Under the pieces are notes generated by a model. That model searched no databases, was not told where the DNA came from, and saw nothing but the letters and a program-made list of their open reading frames with translations. A stretch of 64,000 nt of DNA from Pontibacter sp. G13 (GTDB lineage Bacteria > Bacteroidota > Bacteroidia > J057), in NCBI RefSeq assembly GCF_031851795.1, contig NZ_CP134696.1, positions 2,217,001-2,281,000 on the forward strand. The letters run 5' to 3'. Positions 28,224 to 36,789 of this stretch are shown one piece after another. The position numbers and the translations under genes were made by a program. Each line of letters starts with the position of its first letter. The stretch's first letter is position 1.

Positions 28224-29168
28224 ATGGAAGTATATCGATCACTGGAATCCTACCGTCCAGGCGCACATTCTGTAGCCACCATTGGCACCTTTGATGGTCT
28301 ACATATCGGCCATCGCACGATTTTGGAACGCATCTGCCAAACTGCGAAGGAAATCGACGGAGAGAGTGTGCTGATCAGTTTTCATCCACATCCTCGGTTG
28401 GTATTGTTTCCAGAAAACAATCCACTCAGGTTACTCCACACACTGGATGAAAAAATCCAGATGCTCGATGAAATCGGGATCGACAAGCTGCTGCTCATTC
28501 CTTTTACCCGCGAATTCTCCCGTATTCCCTCCAAGGTTTTCATCCGTGAGATCTTGGTCGAAACCGTCAAGATCGACAAGATCATCATCGGCTATGATCA
28601 CCGTTTCGGAAAAAATCGCACTGGGGGAATCGAGGAATTGAATCGCTACAAGGATGCCTATCAATATGAAGTAGAGGAAATATCTGCTCAGGCAATCGAC
28701 GATGCCAATGTATCCAGCACCAAGATTCGTAAGGCACTGGAGTCGGGGGATGTCGCCACGGCCAATTCCTATCTGGGCTACACCTACAGTTTCGGTGGTA
28801 CAGTCATTCACGGAGAAAAGATGGGCCGCAAACTCGGCTATCCAACGGCGAACATCCAGCCGCATGATCCCTTGAAGTTGATCCCTGCCAACGGCGTGTA
28901 TCTCGTTCAGGTGGAAGTAGACGGCGGGATGCATTATGGAATGCTCAACATCGGGAATAAGCCGACTGTGGGCGAATTTGAGCGCGGATACGAGGTAAAC
29001 ATCCTGGACTTCGATCAGGACATCTACGACCAACCCATTCGGGTGAAGTTTCTGGAGTATCTCCGTCCGGAGGCGAAATTCGACAATCTGGATCAACTCA
29101 TCGCAGCTATGCATGATGACAAGGCCAAAAGTCTCGCCAAGATCGCGGAATTGGAGAATCAGCAGTAA
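28224..29168 (+). CDS. ribF: Bifunctional riboflavin kinase / FAD synthetase
   Basis: A 314-residue enzyme making FMN from riboflavin and FAD from FMN. The N-terminal FAD synthetase half has the nucleotidyltransferase motif GTFDGLHIGHRTILERI (about residues 22-38) and GYDHRFGKNRTGG. The C-terminal riboflavin kinase half has YTYSFGGTVIHGEKMGRKLG followed by YPTANI (about 192-217) and YGMLNIGNKPTVG, then EVNILDFDQDIYDQPIRV. Its length is normal. It follows truB by 24 bp and is presumably co-transcribed with it. Confidence 0.95.
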   Translation: MEVYRSLESYRPGAHSVATIGTFDGLHIGHRTILERICQTAKEIDGESVLISFHPHPRLVLFPENNPLRLLHTLDEKIQMLDEIGIDKLLLIPFTREFSRIPSKVFIREILVETVKIDKIIIGYDHRFGKNRTGGIEELNRYKDAYQYEVEEISAQAIDDANVSSTKIRKALESGDVATANSYLGYTYSFGGTVIHGEKMGRKLGYPTANIQPHDPLKLIPANGVYLVQVEVDGGMHYGMLNIGNKPTVGEFERGYEVNILDFDQDIYDQPIRVKFLEYLRPEAKFDNLDQLIAAMHDDKAKSLAKIAELENQQ

Positions 29169-29239
29169 AATTCATTCTTGCTGTGAATCAACCAATTACA
29201 CGATTTTCGGAAATTTCACCAGAAAAAATCCAGAATCCA

Positions 29240-29272
29240 TTTGGAGGATACGAATTCATTCTGCTATATTTG
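29240..29272 (+). promoter_or_regulatory. tRNA promoter
   Basis: TTTG at 29240-29243, a 21-bp spacer and TATATTTG at 29265-29272, a full match to the Bacteroidota consensus. Transcription would begin near 29279, about 24 nt before the mature tRNA 5' end. Confidence 0.75.
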
Positions 29273-29302
29273 CATCGCTTTTGAGAGAAAGCAATCATCC
29301 AA

Positions 29303-29376
29303 GGCGCGGTAGCTCAGATGGTTAGAGCGCAGGATTCATAACCCTGAGGTCGGGGGTTCGACTCCCCCCTGCGCCA
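29303..29376 (+). tRNA. tRNA with CAT anticodon (probably elongator tRNA-Met)
   Basis: A full cloverleaf can be drawn: acceptor GGCGCGG / CTGCGCC with one G-T pair, D arm GCTC...GAGC, anticodon loop TTCATAA, T arm GGGGG-TTCGACT-CCCCC, discriminator A. The CCA end is not encoded. The pair 1-72 is G-C and the D arm is ordinary, which argues against the initiator tRNA. A tRNA-Ile with a lysidine-modified CAT anticodon is not excluded. The lowest anticodon-stem pair (31-39) is an A-C mismatch. Confidence 0.93.
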
Positions 29377-29388
29377 CTTTGGTAACTA

Positions 29389-29416
29389 AGCCCACTCTTC
29401 CGAGTGGGCTTTTTTT
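29389..29416 (+). terminator. tRNA terminator
   Basis: AGCCCACTC pairs perfectly with GAGTGGGCT over a 4-nt loop and is followed by TTTTTT, 13 bp after the tRNA. Confidence 0.95.
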
Positions 29417-29577
29417 GTGGCCAATCATACATGCCTAGCTTCCCTATCTCTTCCCTCCGGAGACAAGTCCCATTCCCTCCATCGGAAAAAACTAGGTCCA
29501 AGCCCTCCACCTATTAGGTGCATGCCCCAATCTCCCCTTTCGACTAGTTCCCATCATTCCTAGGGTTGTAGGCCAAA

Positions 29578-29694
29578 ATGGTTAAGTGGACAGTCTACCA
29601 ATTGGGGTTTGGCTATCCACAGTATTTCTCCAAGCTATTCAAGAAAAAGACAGGCATGAGTCCCAAAGCCTATATCGCTTCGAATATGAATTAG
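29578..29694 (+). pseudogene. Remnant of an AraC-family regulator (last part of the DNA-binding domain)
   Basis: Only 38 codons remain. The peptide YQLGFGYPQYFSKLFKKKTG and the following MSPKAYIASNMN, then TAG, is the second helix-turn-helix and end of an AraC/XylS DNA-binding domain, with the classic GF-x-YFS-x-FKK-x-G-x-SP-x-Y pattern. In-frame stops occur just upstream (29569-29571), and no sensor or first helix is recognisable before it. It is therefore a decayed gene end, not a functional regulator. It sits at the border between housekeeping genes and the polysaccharide locus, which fits past insertion or deletion there. The rest of 29417-30229 holds no gene. Confidence 0.65.
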
Positions 29695-29980
29695 GCTGAA
29701 ATTTCCTATTGAATCATTCTATGTGCAGGTGAGGTAGAGGTCTTGGTTCATCTGCCCCCTTATTACAGGTCCCTTCTTTCATTTCCTAGCCTCAAAAGGG
29801 GCCCATATTCCACAAAACGCCAAGGGATGAATCTCCTTTCGGCAGCCCAAAACCCACCCCTAATCACCTGATTAACAATTACATTTATCAAATTTTTTCT
29901 CAAAAAGTCCAAGTTCAGATAGGCTGAACTGCCCCAATCATATTCTTTAAAATTTGAAGTCATTTTATTCTACGTAAATC

Positions 29981-30011
29981 CGTCCACAATTCATGCACAT
30001 TCGTCCACATT
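29981..30011 (+). promoter_or_regulatory. 21-bp-period direct repeat upstream of the first secreted-enzyme operon
   Basis: CGTCCACA occurs at 29981-29988 and again at 30002-30009, exactly 21 bp apart, about 220 bp before the first gene. The spacing equals that of the ACAAATG repeats in front of the GH86 genes, and the core CCACA(A/T)T partly resembles them. It may be a divergent site for the same or a related regulator. Confidence 0.45.
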
Positions 30012-30229
30012 GAACGATAGAGAAAACAAACCGAATACATGAATGAATCACATGAAAAAATAATCCACAGCTTCAATCACCCCATGACTGACACCATCCC
30101 GTTGTAGAAGTTCTTTTTACAAGAAAACCGCACTCAGGAGCCATTACGCACAACCACCTAGTCTACAACGAACTACCCCCCGTTCCAGCTCCCACCTTCC
30201 GCTCATTCTATCCTAATTCTTTCGGTGAA

Positions 30230-31900
30230 ATGACGTATTCCATTTTTTACAAAAAGGTTCATGTATACGTGAGCCTATGTTTCCTGATGGGTTTCCTGTC
30301 GGTAGCAAACACCTCTTACCTTCATGCCCAATGCTCGGCGATCAATTTTCCAGGCGGACGCATTGCCATGAGTTTTGACGGGAACGACAACGACGCTGAC
30401 GACATCGTAGCCATGCCTATGTGTTGCGCCATTCTTCAAGCGGCAGGATTGACCGGTCAGGTCGTCCATCTCGAGTATAGCAATCATATCGCTTCCAATG
30501 ATGCAGGCCAGGCAGCCGATATGGAAACAAGCATTACGGGCTGTATCAATCGATTTGGGATTCCGAGTGGGATCGTGTATAACGGATTCAACTCGACCAA
30601 TGCAGCTCGAAACAACCTTGCTGATGAAATTTCCGCCTCGACCGCCAACGACCCTTTATGGATCATTGCCGCAGGTCCGATGGAAACAATTTGGCGGGCA
30701 TTCGACCGGGCAGTTTCGCAAAATGGCACCAGCGCGCTCCAACATGTAACGGTCATTTCTCATTCTCCCTGGAATGAAAATTACACCTCTGGAAGCTCTA
30801 TGCCTCATGATTGGAGCGATCTCAAAAGCGATTTCGGCAATGCAACATTCGTAGAATCCAACAGGAATTGTCAAGGAAATGACGATGTGTGTACGAATGC
30901 CGATATCAATGACAATGGCACTCTCTGCAACCAGAATTGTAGTGCTGGGGAGAATGACTTCAATACGGCCATCAGCAAATGGAATTGGCTGACCAGCTTG
31001 GGTGCGGACTATACCTGGCTCTTCAACCAAAATCCCTTTGGCAACAAGTTTGATCCCTCCGATGCAGGCATGGTCTACTACTTAGTCACAGGTGGGCCAG
31101 ACAATGGCGGTTGCAAGGACTGCGGATGGCCTGAAGTGAAGGACCTATTCGAAAACCCCTGTACGAGTGGTGGAGGGAGTACTTATTTCTTTCTGGAGAA
31201 TAAAGCCCATACGAAATACCTCCAATGTATGGATGGTGCCGACGGAACAGGATCGGGCAACAACACTCGTGGCATCAACACCAACAAGACAGGCACCTGG
31301 ACCCAATGGACGTTGGTAGATGTTGGAGGAGGGGAATTCCGCATTGAAAACAATGAGTTTGGCCTATGGCTACAGTGCACCAATCAAACCGATGCAACGG
31401 ACGGGCAACCCAATGCCACCAACGATAGTCCGACTTGGGCGGTCAGAGCGGTAGGGACCAACAACACCGGTAATCAAACCAAATGGCGGAAAGTCGATGC
31501 CGGAAATGGCTACTTCCGATTGGAAAATGTACAGTTCGGACGGTGGTTGCAAATGACCGATCTCGTCGACACAGACAATTCCAGTGGGGCAGATCCCGTA
31601 CAGGTCCGCGCCGTCCCGAACACCAAAACAGGTGACTGGACTCGATGGAGAGAAGTCAGCGCATCGGCGAGAATGGCGGCCCCAAGCTTACAGGACCTTA
31701 GCCTTTATCCCAATCCAGCTACGAGTTCCATCCTAATTGACGGCCTGCCTCAATCCCAGACGGTAGAGATTTTCAACATGGTAGGAGCATTGGTCCTTCG
31801 CGCGGAGACTCAAGACAAGGTCGACGTGCGTGCATTGGCACCCGGTGTCTACTTCCTGAAAACGGAAGGCTTCAAGCCTACTCGATTCCTCAAAAAATAA
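30230..31900 (+). CDS. Secreted nucleoside-hydrolase-like protein with beta-trefoil and T9SS tail
   Basis: A 556-residue secreted protein. The signal peptide ends near residue 35 (SYLHAQ). Residues ~38-310 form an alpha/beta domain beginning GRIAMSFDGNDNDADDIVAM, which recalls the Asp-rich calcium site of nucleoside hydrolases (D-x-D-x-x-x-DD). It continues with WIIAAGPMETIWRAF, HVTVISHSPWNENY and SLGADYTWLFNQNPF. Similar uncharacterised proteins occur in polysaccharide-degrading marine bacteria. Residues ~318-482 are a three-fold repeat (FLENKAHTKYLQC, FGLWLQCTNQTD, FGRWLQMTDLVD), a ricin-like beta-trefoil. Residues ~490-556 are a type A T9SS domain (LSLYPNPATSS...GVYFLKTE). It is the first gene of a likely three-gene operon. 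Substrate unknown; a glycoside-active role is inferred from context. Confidence 0.7.
   Translation: MTYSIFYKKVHVYVSLCFLMGFLSVANTSYLHAQCSAINFPGGRIAMSFDGNDNDADDIVAMPMCCAILQAAGLTGQVVHLEYSNHIASNDAGQAADMETSITGCINRFGIPSGIVYNGFNSTNAARNNLADEISASTANDPLWIIAAGPMETIWRAFDRAVSQNGTSALQHVTVISHSPWNENYTSGSSMPHDWSDLKSDFGNATFVESNRNCQGNDDVCTNADINDNGTLCNQNCSAGENDFNTAISKWNWLTSLGADYTWLFNQNPFGNKFDPSDAGMVYYLVTGGPDNGGCKDCGWPEVKDLFENPCTSGGGSTYFFLENKAHTKYLQCMDGADGTGSGNNTRGINTNKTGTWTQWTLVDVGGGEFRIENNEFGLWLQCTNQTDATDGQPNATNDSPTWAVRAVGTNNTGNQTKWRKVDAGNGYFRLENVQFGRWLQMTDLVDTDNSSGADPVQVRAVPNTKTGDWTRWREVSASARMAAPSLQDLSLYPNPATSSILIDGLPQSQTVEIFNMVGALVLRAETQDKVDVRALAPGVYFLKTEGFKPTRFLKK
31180..31665 (+). repeat. Shared beta-trefoil module, copy 1 of 3
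   Basis: Encodes the ~160-residue trefoil that recurs, almost unchanged in protein and strongly similar in DNA, at 33585-34065 and 35799-36275 inside genes whose catalytic domains are unrelated. Confidence 0.85.
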
Positions 31901-31927
31901 TGCATCCAACCTTCAGATGACAGACCA

Positions 31928-31958
31928 CAAGGGGTGAAAAATTCACCCGTTAGGTCTC
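31928..31958 (+). other. Hairpin inside the operon spacer
   Basis: GGGTGAA pairs with TTCACCC around an AA-rich loop, and the flanking ACC / GGT may extend it. No T tract follows, so it looks more like an mRNA processing or stability element than a terminator. Confidence 0.35.
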
Positions 31959-32004
31959 CTTGCTTCACTCGCGATTTACTGTTTTAACCTTAACTCACTA
32001 TGCA

Positions 32005-34302
32005 ATGAAAAAGCGACTAACATCTCCTTGGTATTGGTTTTTCAAACATCTTATGGTCATAGGATTCATGGCCGTATTCACTCAAGCTCAAGCCCAAATT
32101 TGGACCTACAGCTATCCCAATAACATTGTTAACGCCAATGAGTCTCTGGTAAAAAAATCGGACATCTATGACGTCAAGGTGGTTCAGGGAAACACCACCC
32201 AGACTTGTTATGTGATGTACGATCGCAACCAGCAGACCAATACTGGCAACAACAACGTCAAGCTCAATCCCGATAACCATTGGACCAATTTTTCCAAGTC
32301 GGGAGCTGTAACGATTGAGATCACTCGGATCGATGGAGGAAATCTCAATTCAGCTACGGTGTACCCACTGAAAAAGGGTTACAACGCGACGGTAAACAAC
32401 AACAAAGCGACCATCAGCATTCCGGCAAACGTCGACAAACTCCAGATTTGGGTGGAAATCAATGGCTTGACGGACGAGCCCCTATTCATCTTTGTAGATC
32501 CGGTAGAGACAGATGTTCCCAATATCAATGGATCTAACGTCACAGTCATCAATACCACCGATGGCATCAATACGGTCATCAGCAAATTAAATGATAACAA
32601 CACCTACGCCTATTTTGAACCGGGAATCCATAAATGGGGAAGTCAAACTGGGGCCAATTACAGCGGCTACCAGATGCCCATCAAATCTGGCAAAAGGATC
32701 TACCTCCCAGGCGGTGCCTACGTGATCGGCTCTTTCAATGCCAACAGCGGTGCCAATGGATGGAAAGTCTACGGTCGGGGCGTGATTTCAGGGGCAGGGC
32801 TAGACATTCTTCCTACCGCTACCTACATCCCTTGGTCCGCCGTTCATGCAGGTTCCTTTACAGGCGCTCGCGCAACCATCGAGGGAATCGTCTCCATGTG
32901 TCCTCCACATTTTGCGTTGACAGTCCGTGGGCCGGTAGACATCGACAACGCCAAGATGATCAGCTGGTGGCAATCTACAGACGGAACCATCACAGGCGAC
33001 AATTCCACTGTCGACAACTGCTTCTTCAAAGTCATGGATGACGCCATCAAAGTGTATGGCAACAATTGCACCCATGACAATAACACCATCTTTCACCAAG
33101 TCAATGGCGCAGTCCTCCAATTCTCTTGGGGAGGCCAGCATGGGGACAATAATTTGGTCACCAATACCTATGTCATCAACAGTGTCTATAAGGGATTGGG
33201 AGCAACCAGCAACACGGCCGTTATCAACGTAGTCAAACACAACAACGGAGAGACGACCGAGAACAACACCATCAGAAATGTCTACATAGACAACGGTTGT
33301 CACAGACTTTTGGGCATGGATTCTCCTACAGGCACCTACCGAAATTTCACGATCGAGCATGTAGAGTTAAACCAAGGAAGTAATGCGCAACCACAAGCTG
33401 CCAATAGCTACCTAAGTGGAAATGCCAGCTTCTCCAACTTCGACATCATCGATCTGCAAATCAACGGAAGCCCAATCACGGGAACCAATGCCAACAGCGA
33501 CCAACCCAATAATGGGAACTGGTGGTTTTCGGGACAATCGGGGGCACTTGACATCAGCACCGGCACAAGCGGAGGCGGTGGAGCACTCGTCCATTTGGAA
33601 AATAAGGCCCATTCCAAATTCCTACAATGTACGGACGGCACCGATGGCACAGGATCGGGGAACAATGTACGCGGGATTGACAATAGCAAAACCGGAACTT
33701 GGACCCAATGGACCTTGGTGGACGCAGGAGGCGGAAACTATCGAATCGAAAATAGCGAGTTTGGCCTATGGCTACAGTGTACCAATCAAACCGATGCTAC
33801 AGATGGGCAACCCAATGCCACCAACGATAGTCCGACATGGGCCATCAGAGCGGTTGGGACCAATAATGACGGCAATCAAACCAAATGGAGAAAAGTAGAT
33901 GCCGGAAATGGGTATTTCCGACTGGAAAACGTCCAATTCGGACGGTGGCTACAGATGACGGATTTGGTGGATGTTGACAATACCAACGGTGCCGGGCCGG
34001 TGCAAGTACGTGCCGTCCCGAACACCAAAACGGGAGACTGGACTCGCTGGAGAGAGGTAGCGGTATCGGCAAGAAAGGCAGCTCCAACCCTAAAGGTATT
34101 GAGCGTTTATCCCAATCCTACTCAAAACCACCTGATTGTCGAAGGTCTGTCAGACATGCAGCTCATGGAAGTGATCGACCTCAAGGGGGCTACCGTTCTT
34201 CTTTCTGAAGCGAAAAGCAAGCTCGACGTGAGTACCCTAGCGCCCGGAATCTACCTCCTGAGGGTAGAAGGGTTTCTCCCCATACGATTCACCAAGCAAT
34301 AA
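32005..34302 (+). CDS. Secreted parallel beta-helix glycosidase-like protein with beta-trefoil and T9SS tail
   Basis: A 765-residue secreted protein. It has a signal peptide (1-31, ending TQAQAQ), an N-terminal beta-sandwich (~32-175), and then a right-handed beta-helix (~190-510). The helix shows short coils ending in Asn/Asp ladders: GKRIYLPGGAYVIGSFN, YGRGVISGAGLDIL, VDNCFFKVMDDAIKVYGNNC, NTIFHQVNGAVLQFSWGGQH. A beta-sandwich plus beta-helix with a paired-Asp D-D-A-I-K motif is the layout of GH49, and resembles GH28 and GH82 (iota-carrageenase); I cannot decide the family. Residues ~528-690 are the shared trefoil and ~699-765 the T9SS domain (LSVYPNPTQN). It lies 104 bp after the previous gene and is probably in the same operon. 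Confidence 0.72.
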   Translation: MKKRLTSPWYWFFKHLMVIGFMAVFTQAQAQIWTYSYPNNIVNANESLVKKSDIYDVKVVQGNTTQTCYVMYDRNQQTNTGNNNVKLNPDNHWTNFSKSGAVTIEITRIDGGNLNSATVYPLKKGYNATVNNNKATISIPANVDKLQIWVEINGLTDEPLFIFVDPVETDVPNINGSNVTVINTTDGINTVISKLNDNNTYAYFEPGIHKWGSQTGANYSGYQMPIKSGKRIYLPGGAYVIGSFNANSGANGWKVYGRGVISGAGLDILPTATYIPWSAVHAGSFTGARATIEGIVSMCPPHFALTVRGPVDIDNAKMISWWQSTDGTITGDNSTVDNCFFKVMDDAIKVYGNNCTHDNNTIFHQVNGAVLQFSWGGQHGDNNLVTNTYVINSVYKGLGATSNTAVINVVKHNNGETTENNTIRNVYIDNGCHRLLGMDSPTGTYRNFTIEHVELNQGSNAQPQAANSYLSGNASFSNFDIIDLQINGSPITGTNANSDQPNNGNWWFSGQSGALDISTGTSGGGGALVHLENKAHSKFLQCTDGTDGTGSGNNVRGIDNSKTGTWTQWTLVDAGGGNYRIENSEFGLWLQCTNQTDATDGQPNATNDSPTWAIRAVGTNNDGNQTKWRKVDAGNGYFRLENVQFGRWLQMTDLVDVDNTNGAGPVQVRAVPNTKTGDWTRWREVAVSARKAAPTLKVLSVYPNPTQNHLIVEGLSDMQLMEVIDLKGATVLLSEAKSKLDVSTLAPGIYLLRVEGFLPIRFTKQ
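33585..34065 (+). repeat. Shared beta-trefoil module, copy 2 of 3
   Basis: Second copy of the trefoil module; long stretches are identical in DNA to copy 1, for example the segment coding for FGLWLQCTNQTDATDGQPNA. Confidence 0.85.
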
Positions 34303-34383
34303 TTTCCAGCTCATTTTAGCTAATAGGCAAACACGAGAAGTTCAACGCAATTTCTGGTGTTTGCCCACTCAAACGCTCTCACA

Positions 34384-36513
34384 ATGAAATCATCCCTCTT
34401 CGTAAAATCGATACAGGTTCTCGCGTTGACCTTTGCTTTGAGCCTCCCTTCCATGGGGCAAGCTCAGCAGAAGAACGTCCTATTCATCATGGCCGATGAC
34501 TTTAACCATTGGCTCAACCGACTCGGGTACTACCCAGACGCACAGACGCCCAACCTGGACAATCTCGCCAGCAAAGGGGTGTTGTTTGCAGATGCGCACT
34601 GTTCTTCTCCGGTCTGCAATCCTTCCAGAAACGCCATTTGGTCGGGATTGAGACCTTCTACCACTGGCATCACTGCGAATGGTGATGGGTATGTGAGAGA
34701 CAAAGCTGGCTTTGAAAACGTAGTAACCATGAATCAGTATTTCAAGCAGCAAGGTTACTATGTGTATGGGGGCGGCAAACTTTATCACCCCGGCAGTATG
34801 GGCAACAATGAGACCGACCCCAATAACTGGAGTGATCTCTACAATGGTCCATCAGGAAGTCCCGGTGGTTCTCTCTACAGTTGGTCTTCTCCCAGTGGGG
34901 ATGGACTGTGGAAATGGAGTGCTGGTACATTCAACATCGCCGACGCCAACGATACCAAGTTGGCGCAACATATGGCCGATCAAATTTCCACCTACAATCG
35001 AAGTGAACCATTCTTCATTGCTGCGGGGCTGTTTCGTCCCCATCTACCTTGGAATACCCACAAGGACTTTTTTGACATGTTTGACCCCAATACGCTGCCT
35101 GTTCCTGATGGCTATCTGGTGAATGACGGGAATGATATCAACTACAACGGCAACACCCGATATCATGATGCAGTAGCGGATGGAGTCTACAAAGATGCGA
35201 TTCGGGCCTACCTAGCCAACATGGCCTATGCGGACTACAACGTCGGAATCATATTGGATGCGCTAGACAATAGTCCTGCATCGATCAAGAACAACACCAT
35301 TGTGGTATTCATGGGAGACCACGGTTGGCATCTTGGGGAAAAAGATCGAATGGGAAAGAGCGCAGACTTTGAGATTGCCCACCATACCACTTTGATCATC
35401 TATGATCCAGCTGCCAACGGTAACGGGGGAATCAGTCAAAAGGTCGTAAGCCTCCAAGACGTTTATCCGACCTTGATCGACCTTTGCGGTTTGCCCGCCC
35501 GGGGTGATGTGGAAGGAAACAGTCTCCAACCTTTGTTGCAGAATCCCAACAGTGGGAGTTGGAACAAACCTATCCTGATGACTTATCGAAACAATGATAT
35601 CATCAAAACAGATCAATGGCGCTTGATTGATAATGGAGCCAGCAGTCAATTGTATGACATGGTCAATGATCCCTACGAATGGACCAACCTCTATGGCCAG
35701 TCCCAATACAACAGCATCGTAACCGATCTAAGAGCCAAAATTGACAGCATCAAGCTCATTGGAACGAATCTCGTCATCGGGAGCAATCCGAGCGGCTTCG
35801 TGCACTTAGAGAATAAAGCCCACACCAAATTCCTGCAATGCACCGATGGGGCCGATGGAACAGGATCTGGCAATAATGTCCGGGGTATCGACAACAATAA
35901 AACCGGTACTTGGACTCAGTGGAGTTTAGTGGATGCAGGTGGAGGAAATTTCCGGGTGGAGAATAATGAATTTGGACTCTGGCTACAGTGCACCAATCAG
36001 ACTGACCCTACTGACGGTCAGCCCAATTCCGCTACCGACAGCCCAACTTGGTCAGTCAGGGCTGTAGGAACCAATAACAACGGCAATCAAACCAAATGGA
36101 AGAAAGTAGATGCTGGCAATGGGTATTTCCGTCTGGAAAACGTGCAGTTCGGAAGGTGGCTACAGATGACCGATCTCATCGATGTAGATAATGCCAATGG
36201 TGCCGGACCGGTGCAGGTACGTGCCGTACCAAACACCAAGACAGGGGATTGGACTCGGTGGAGAGAGGTAACCGTTTCAGCCAGAAAAGCGGCCCCAGCA
36301 CTGCAAGACTTGAAAGTTTACCCCAATCCGACACAGGATCATCTCATCATTCAAGGACTTCCTAAAATCCAGTCTATCGAAGTCCTCGATCTGAAAGGGG
36401 CGGTAGTCCTGACTGTTGAAGCCAAAAGCAAAATAGATGTGAGTCCTCTTTCGGCTGGTGTATACATTCTGAGGACAGAGGGCTTCGAATCTGTGAGATT
36501 CACCAAGCAATAG
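34384..36513 (+). CDS. Secreted type I (formylglycine) sulfatase with beta-trefoil and T9SS tail
   Basis: A 709-residue sulfatase. The signal peptide is at 1-28 (SLPSMGQAQ). The calcium-binding aspartates are in VLFIMADDFNHW (Asp38, Asp39). The active-site motif C-x-P-S-R is present as CNPSR in SSPVCNPSRNAIWSGLRPST; Cys78 would be converted to formylglycine by a maturase not seen here. Metal-site partners lie in VVFMGDHGWHLGEKDRMGKS. The iduronate-2-sulfatase-like pattern (HCSSPVCNPSR, AAGLFRPHLPWNTHKDFFDM) suggests subfamily S1_7 or a close one; this is from memory. Residues ~472-636 are the shared trefoil and ~643-709 the T9SS domain (LKVYPNPTQD). It ends the operon before a strong terminator. 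A sulfatase points to a sulfated polysaccharide such as porphyran or carrageenan. Confidence 0.88.
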   Translation: MKSSLFVKSIQVLALTFALSLPSMGQAQQKNVLFIMADDFNHWLNRLGYYPDAQTPNLDNLASKGVLFADAHCSSPVCNPSRNAIWSGLRPSTTGITANGDGYVRDKAGFENVVTMNQYFKQQGYYVYGGGKLYHPGSMGNNETDPNNWSDLYNGPSGSPGGSLYSWSSPSGDGLWKWSAGTFNIADANDTKLAQHMADQISTYNRSEPFFIAAGLFRPHLPWNTHKDFFDMFDPNTLPVPDGYLVNDGNDINYNGNTRYHDAVADGVYKDAIRAYLANMAYADYNVGIILDALDNSPASIKNNTIVVFMGDHGWHLGEKDRMGKSADFEIAHHTTLIIYDPAANGNGGISQKVVSLQDVYPTLIDLCGLPARGDVEGNSLQPLLQNPNSGSWNKPILMTYRNNDIIKTDQWRLIDNGASSQLYDMVNDPYEWTNLYGQSQYNSIVTDLRAKIDSIKLIGTNLVIGSNPSGFVHLENKAHTKFLQCTDGADGTGSGNNVRGIDNNKTGTWTQWSLVDAGGGNFRVENNEFGLWLQCTNQTDPTDGQPNSATDSPTWSVRAVGTNNNGNQTKWKKVDAGNGYFRLENVQFGRWLQMTDLIDVDNANGAGPVQVRAVPNTKTGDWTRWREVTVSARKAAPALQDLKVYPNPTQDHLIIQGLPKIQSIEVLDLKGAVVLTVEAKSKIDVSPLSAGVYILRTEGFESVRFTKQ
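35799..36275 (+). repeat. Shared beta-trefoil module, copy 3 of 3
   Basis: Third copy of the trefoil; protein almost identical to copies 1 and 2 with small changes (NQTDPTDGQPNSATDSPTWS). Confidence 0.85.
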
Positions 36514-36542
36514 CCTAAACTGAAGCACCTCAAAAACGATTA

Positions 36543-36577
36543 CCCCAGACATTCTCTCGTGTCTGGGGCTTTTTTCT
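36543..36577 (+). terminator. Terminator of the three-enzyme operon
   Basis: CCCCAGAC pairs perfectly with GTCTGGGG over a 10-nt loop, followed by CTTTTTTC, 30 bp after the sulfatase stop. Confidence 0.92.
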
Positions 36578-36789
36578 AAGCGGTTTGGGAAGACTACGCT
36601 TTGAAAATATCCACGAACCATTAAGCTCACCTATCATTCACCAAAAATCATAATCCATTGATTTACAAACACATCCCCTAACACAATTTGGCCACAAATC
36701 CATTTCAGGCATGATTTGACACGAGGCTTTCATGGGTTGCAGCGTCTTTTCTCTATTTTTCTTCACTACTCGCTTCCAATTCCCAAGAA

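Noticed and set aside
29763-29963. 66-codon ORF on the minus strand before the secreted-enzyme operon
   Set aside because: AT-rich, without a signal peptide, a domain or a neighbour on its strand; likely chance.
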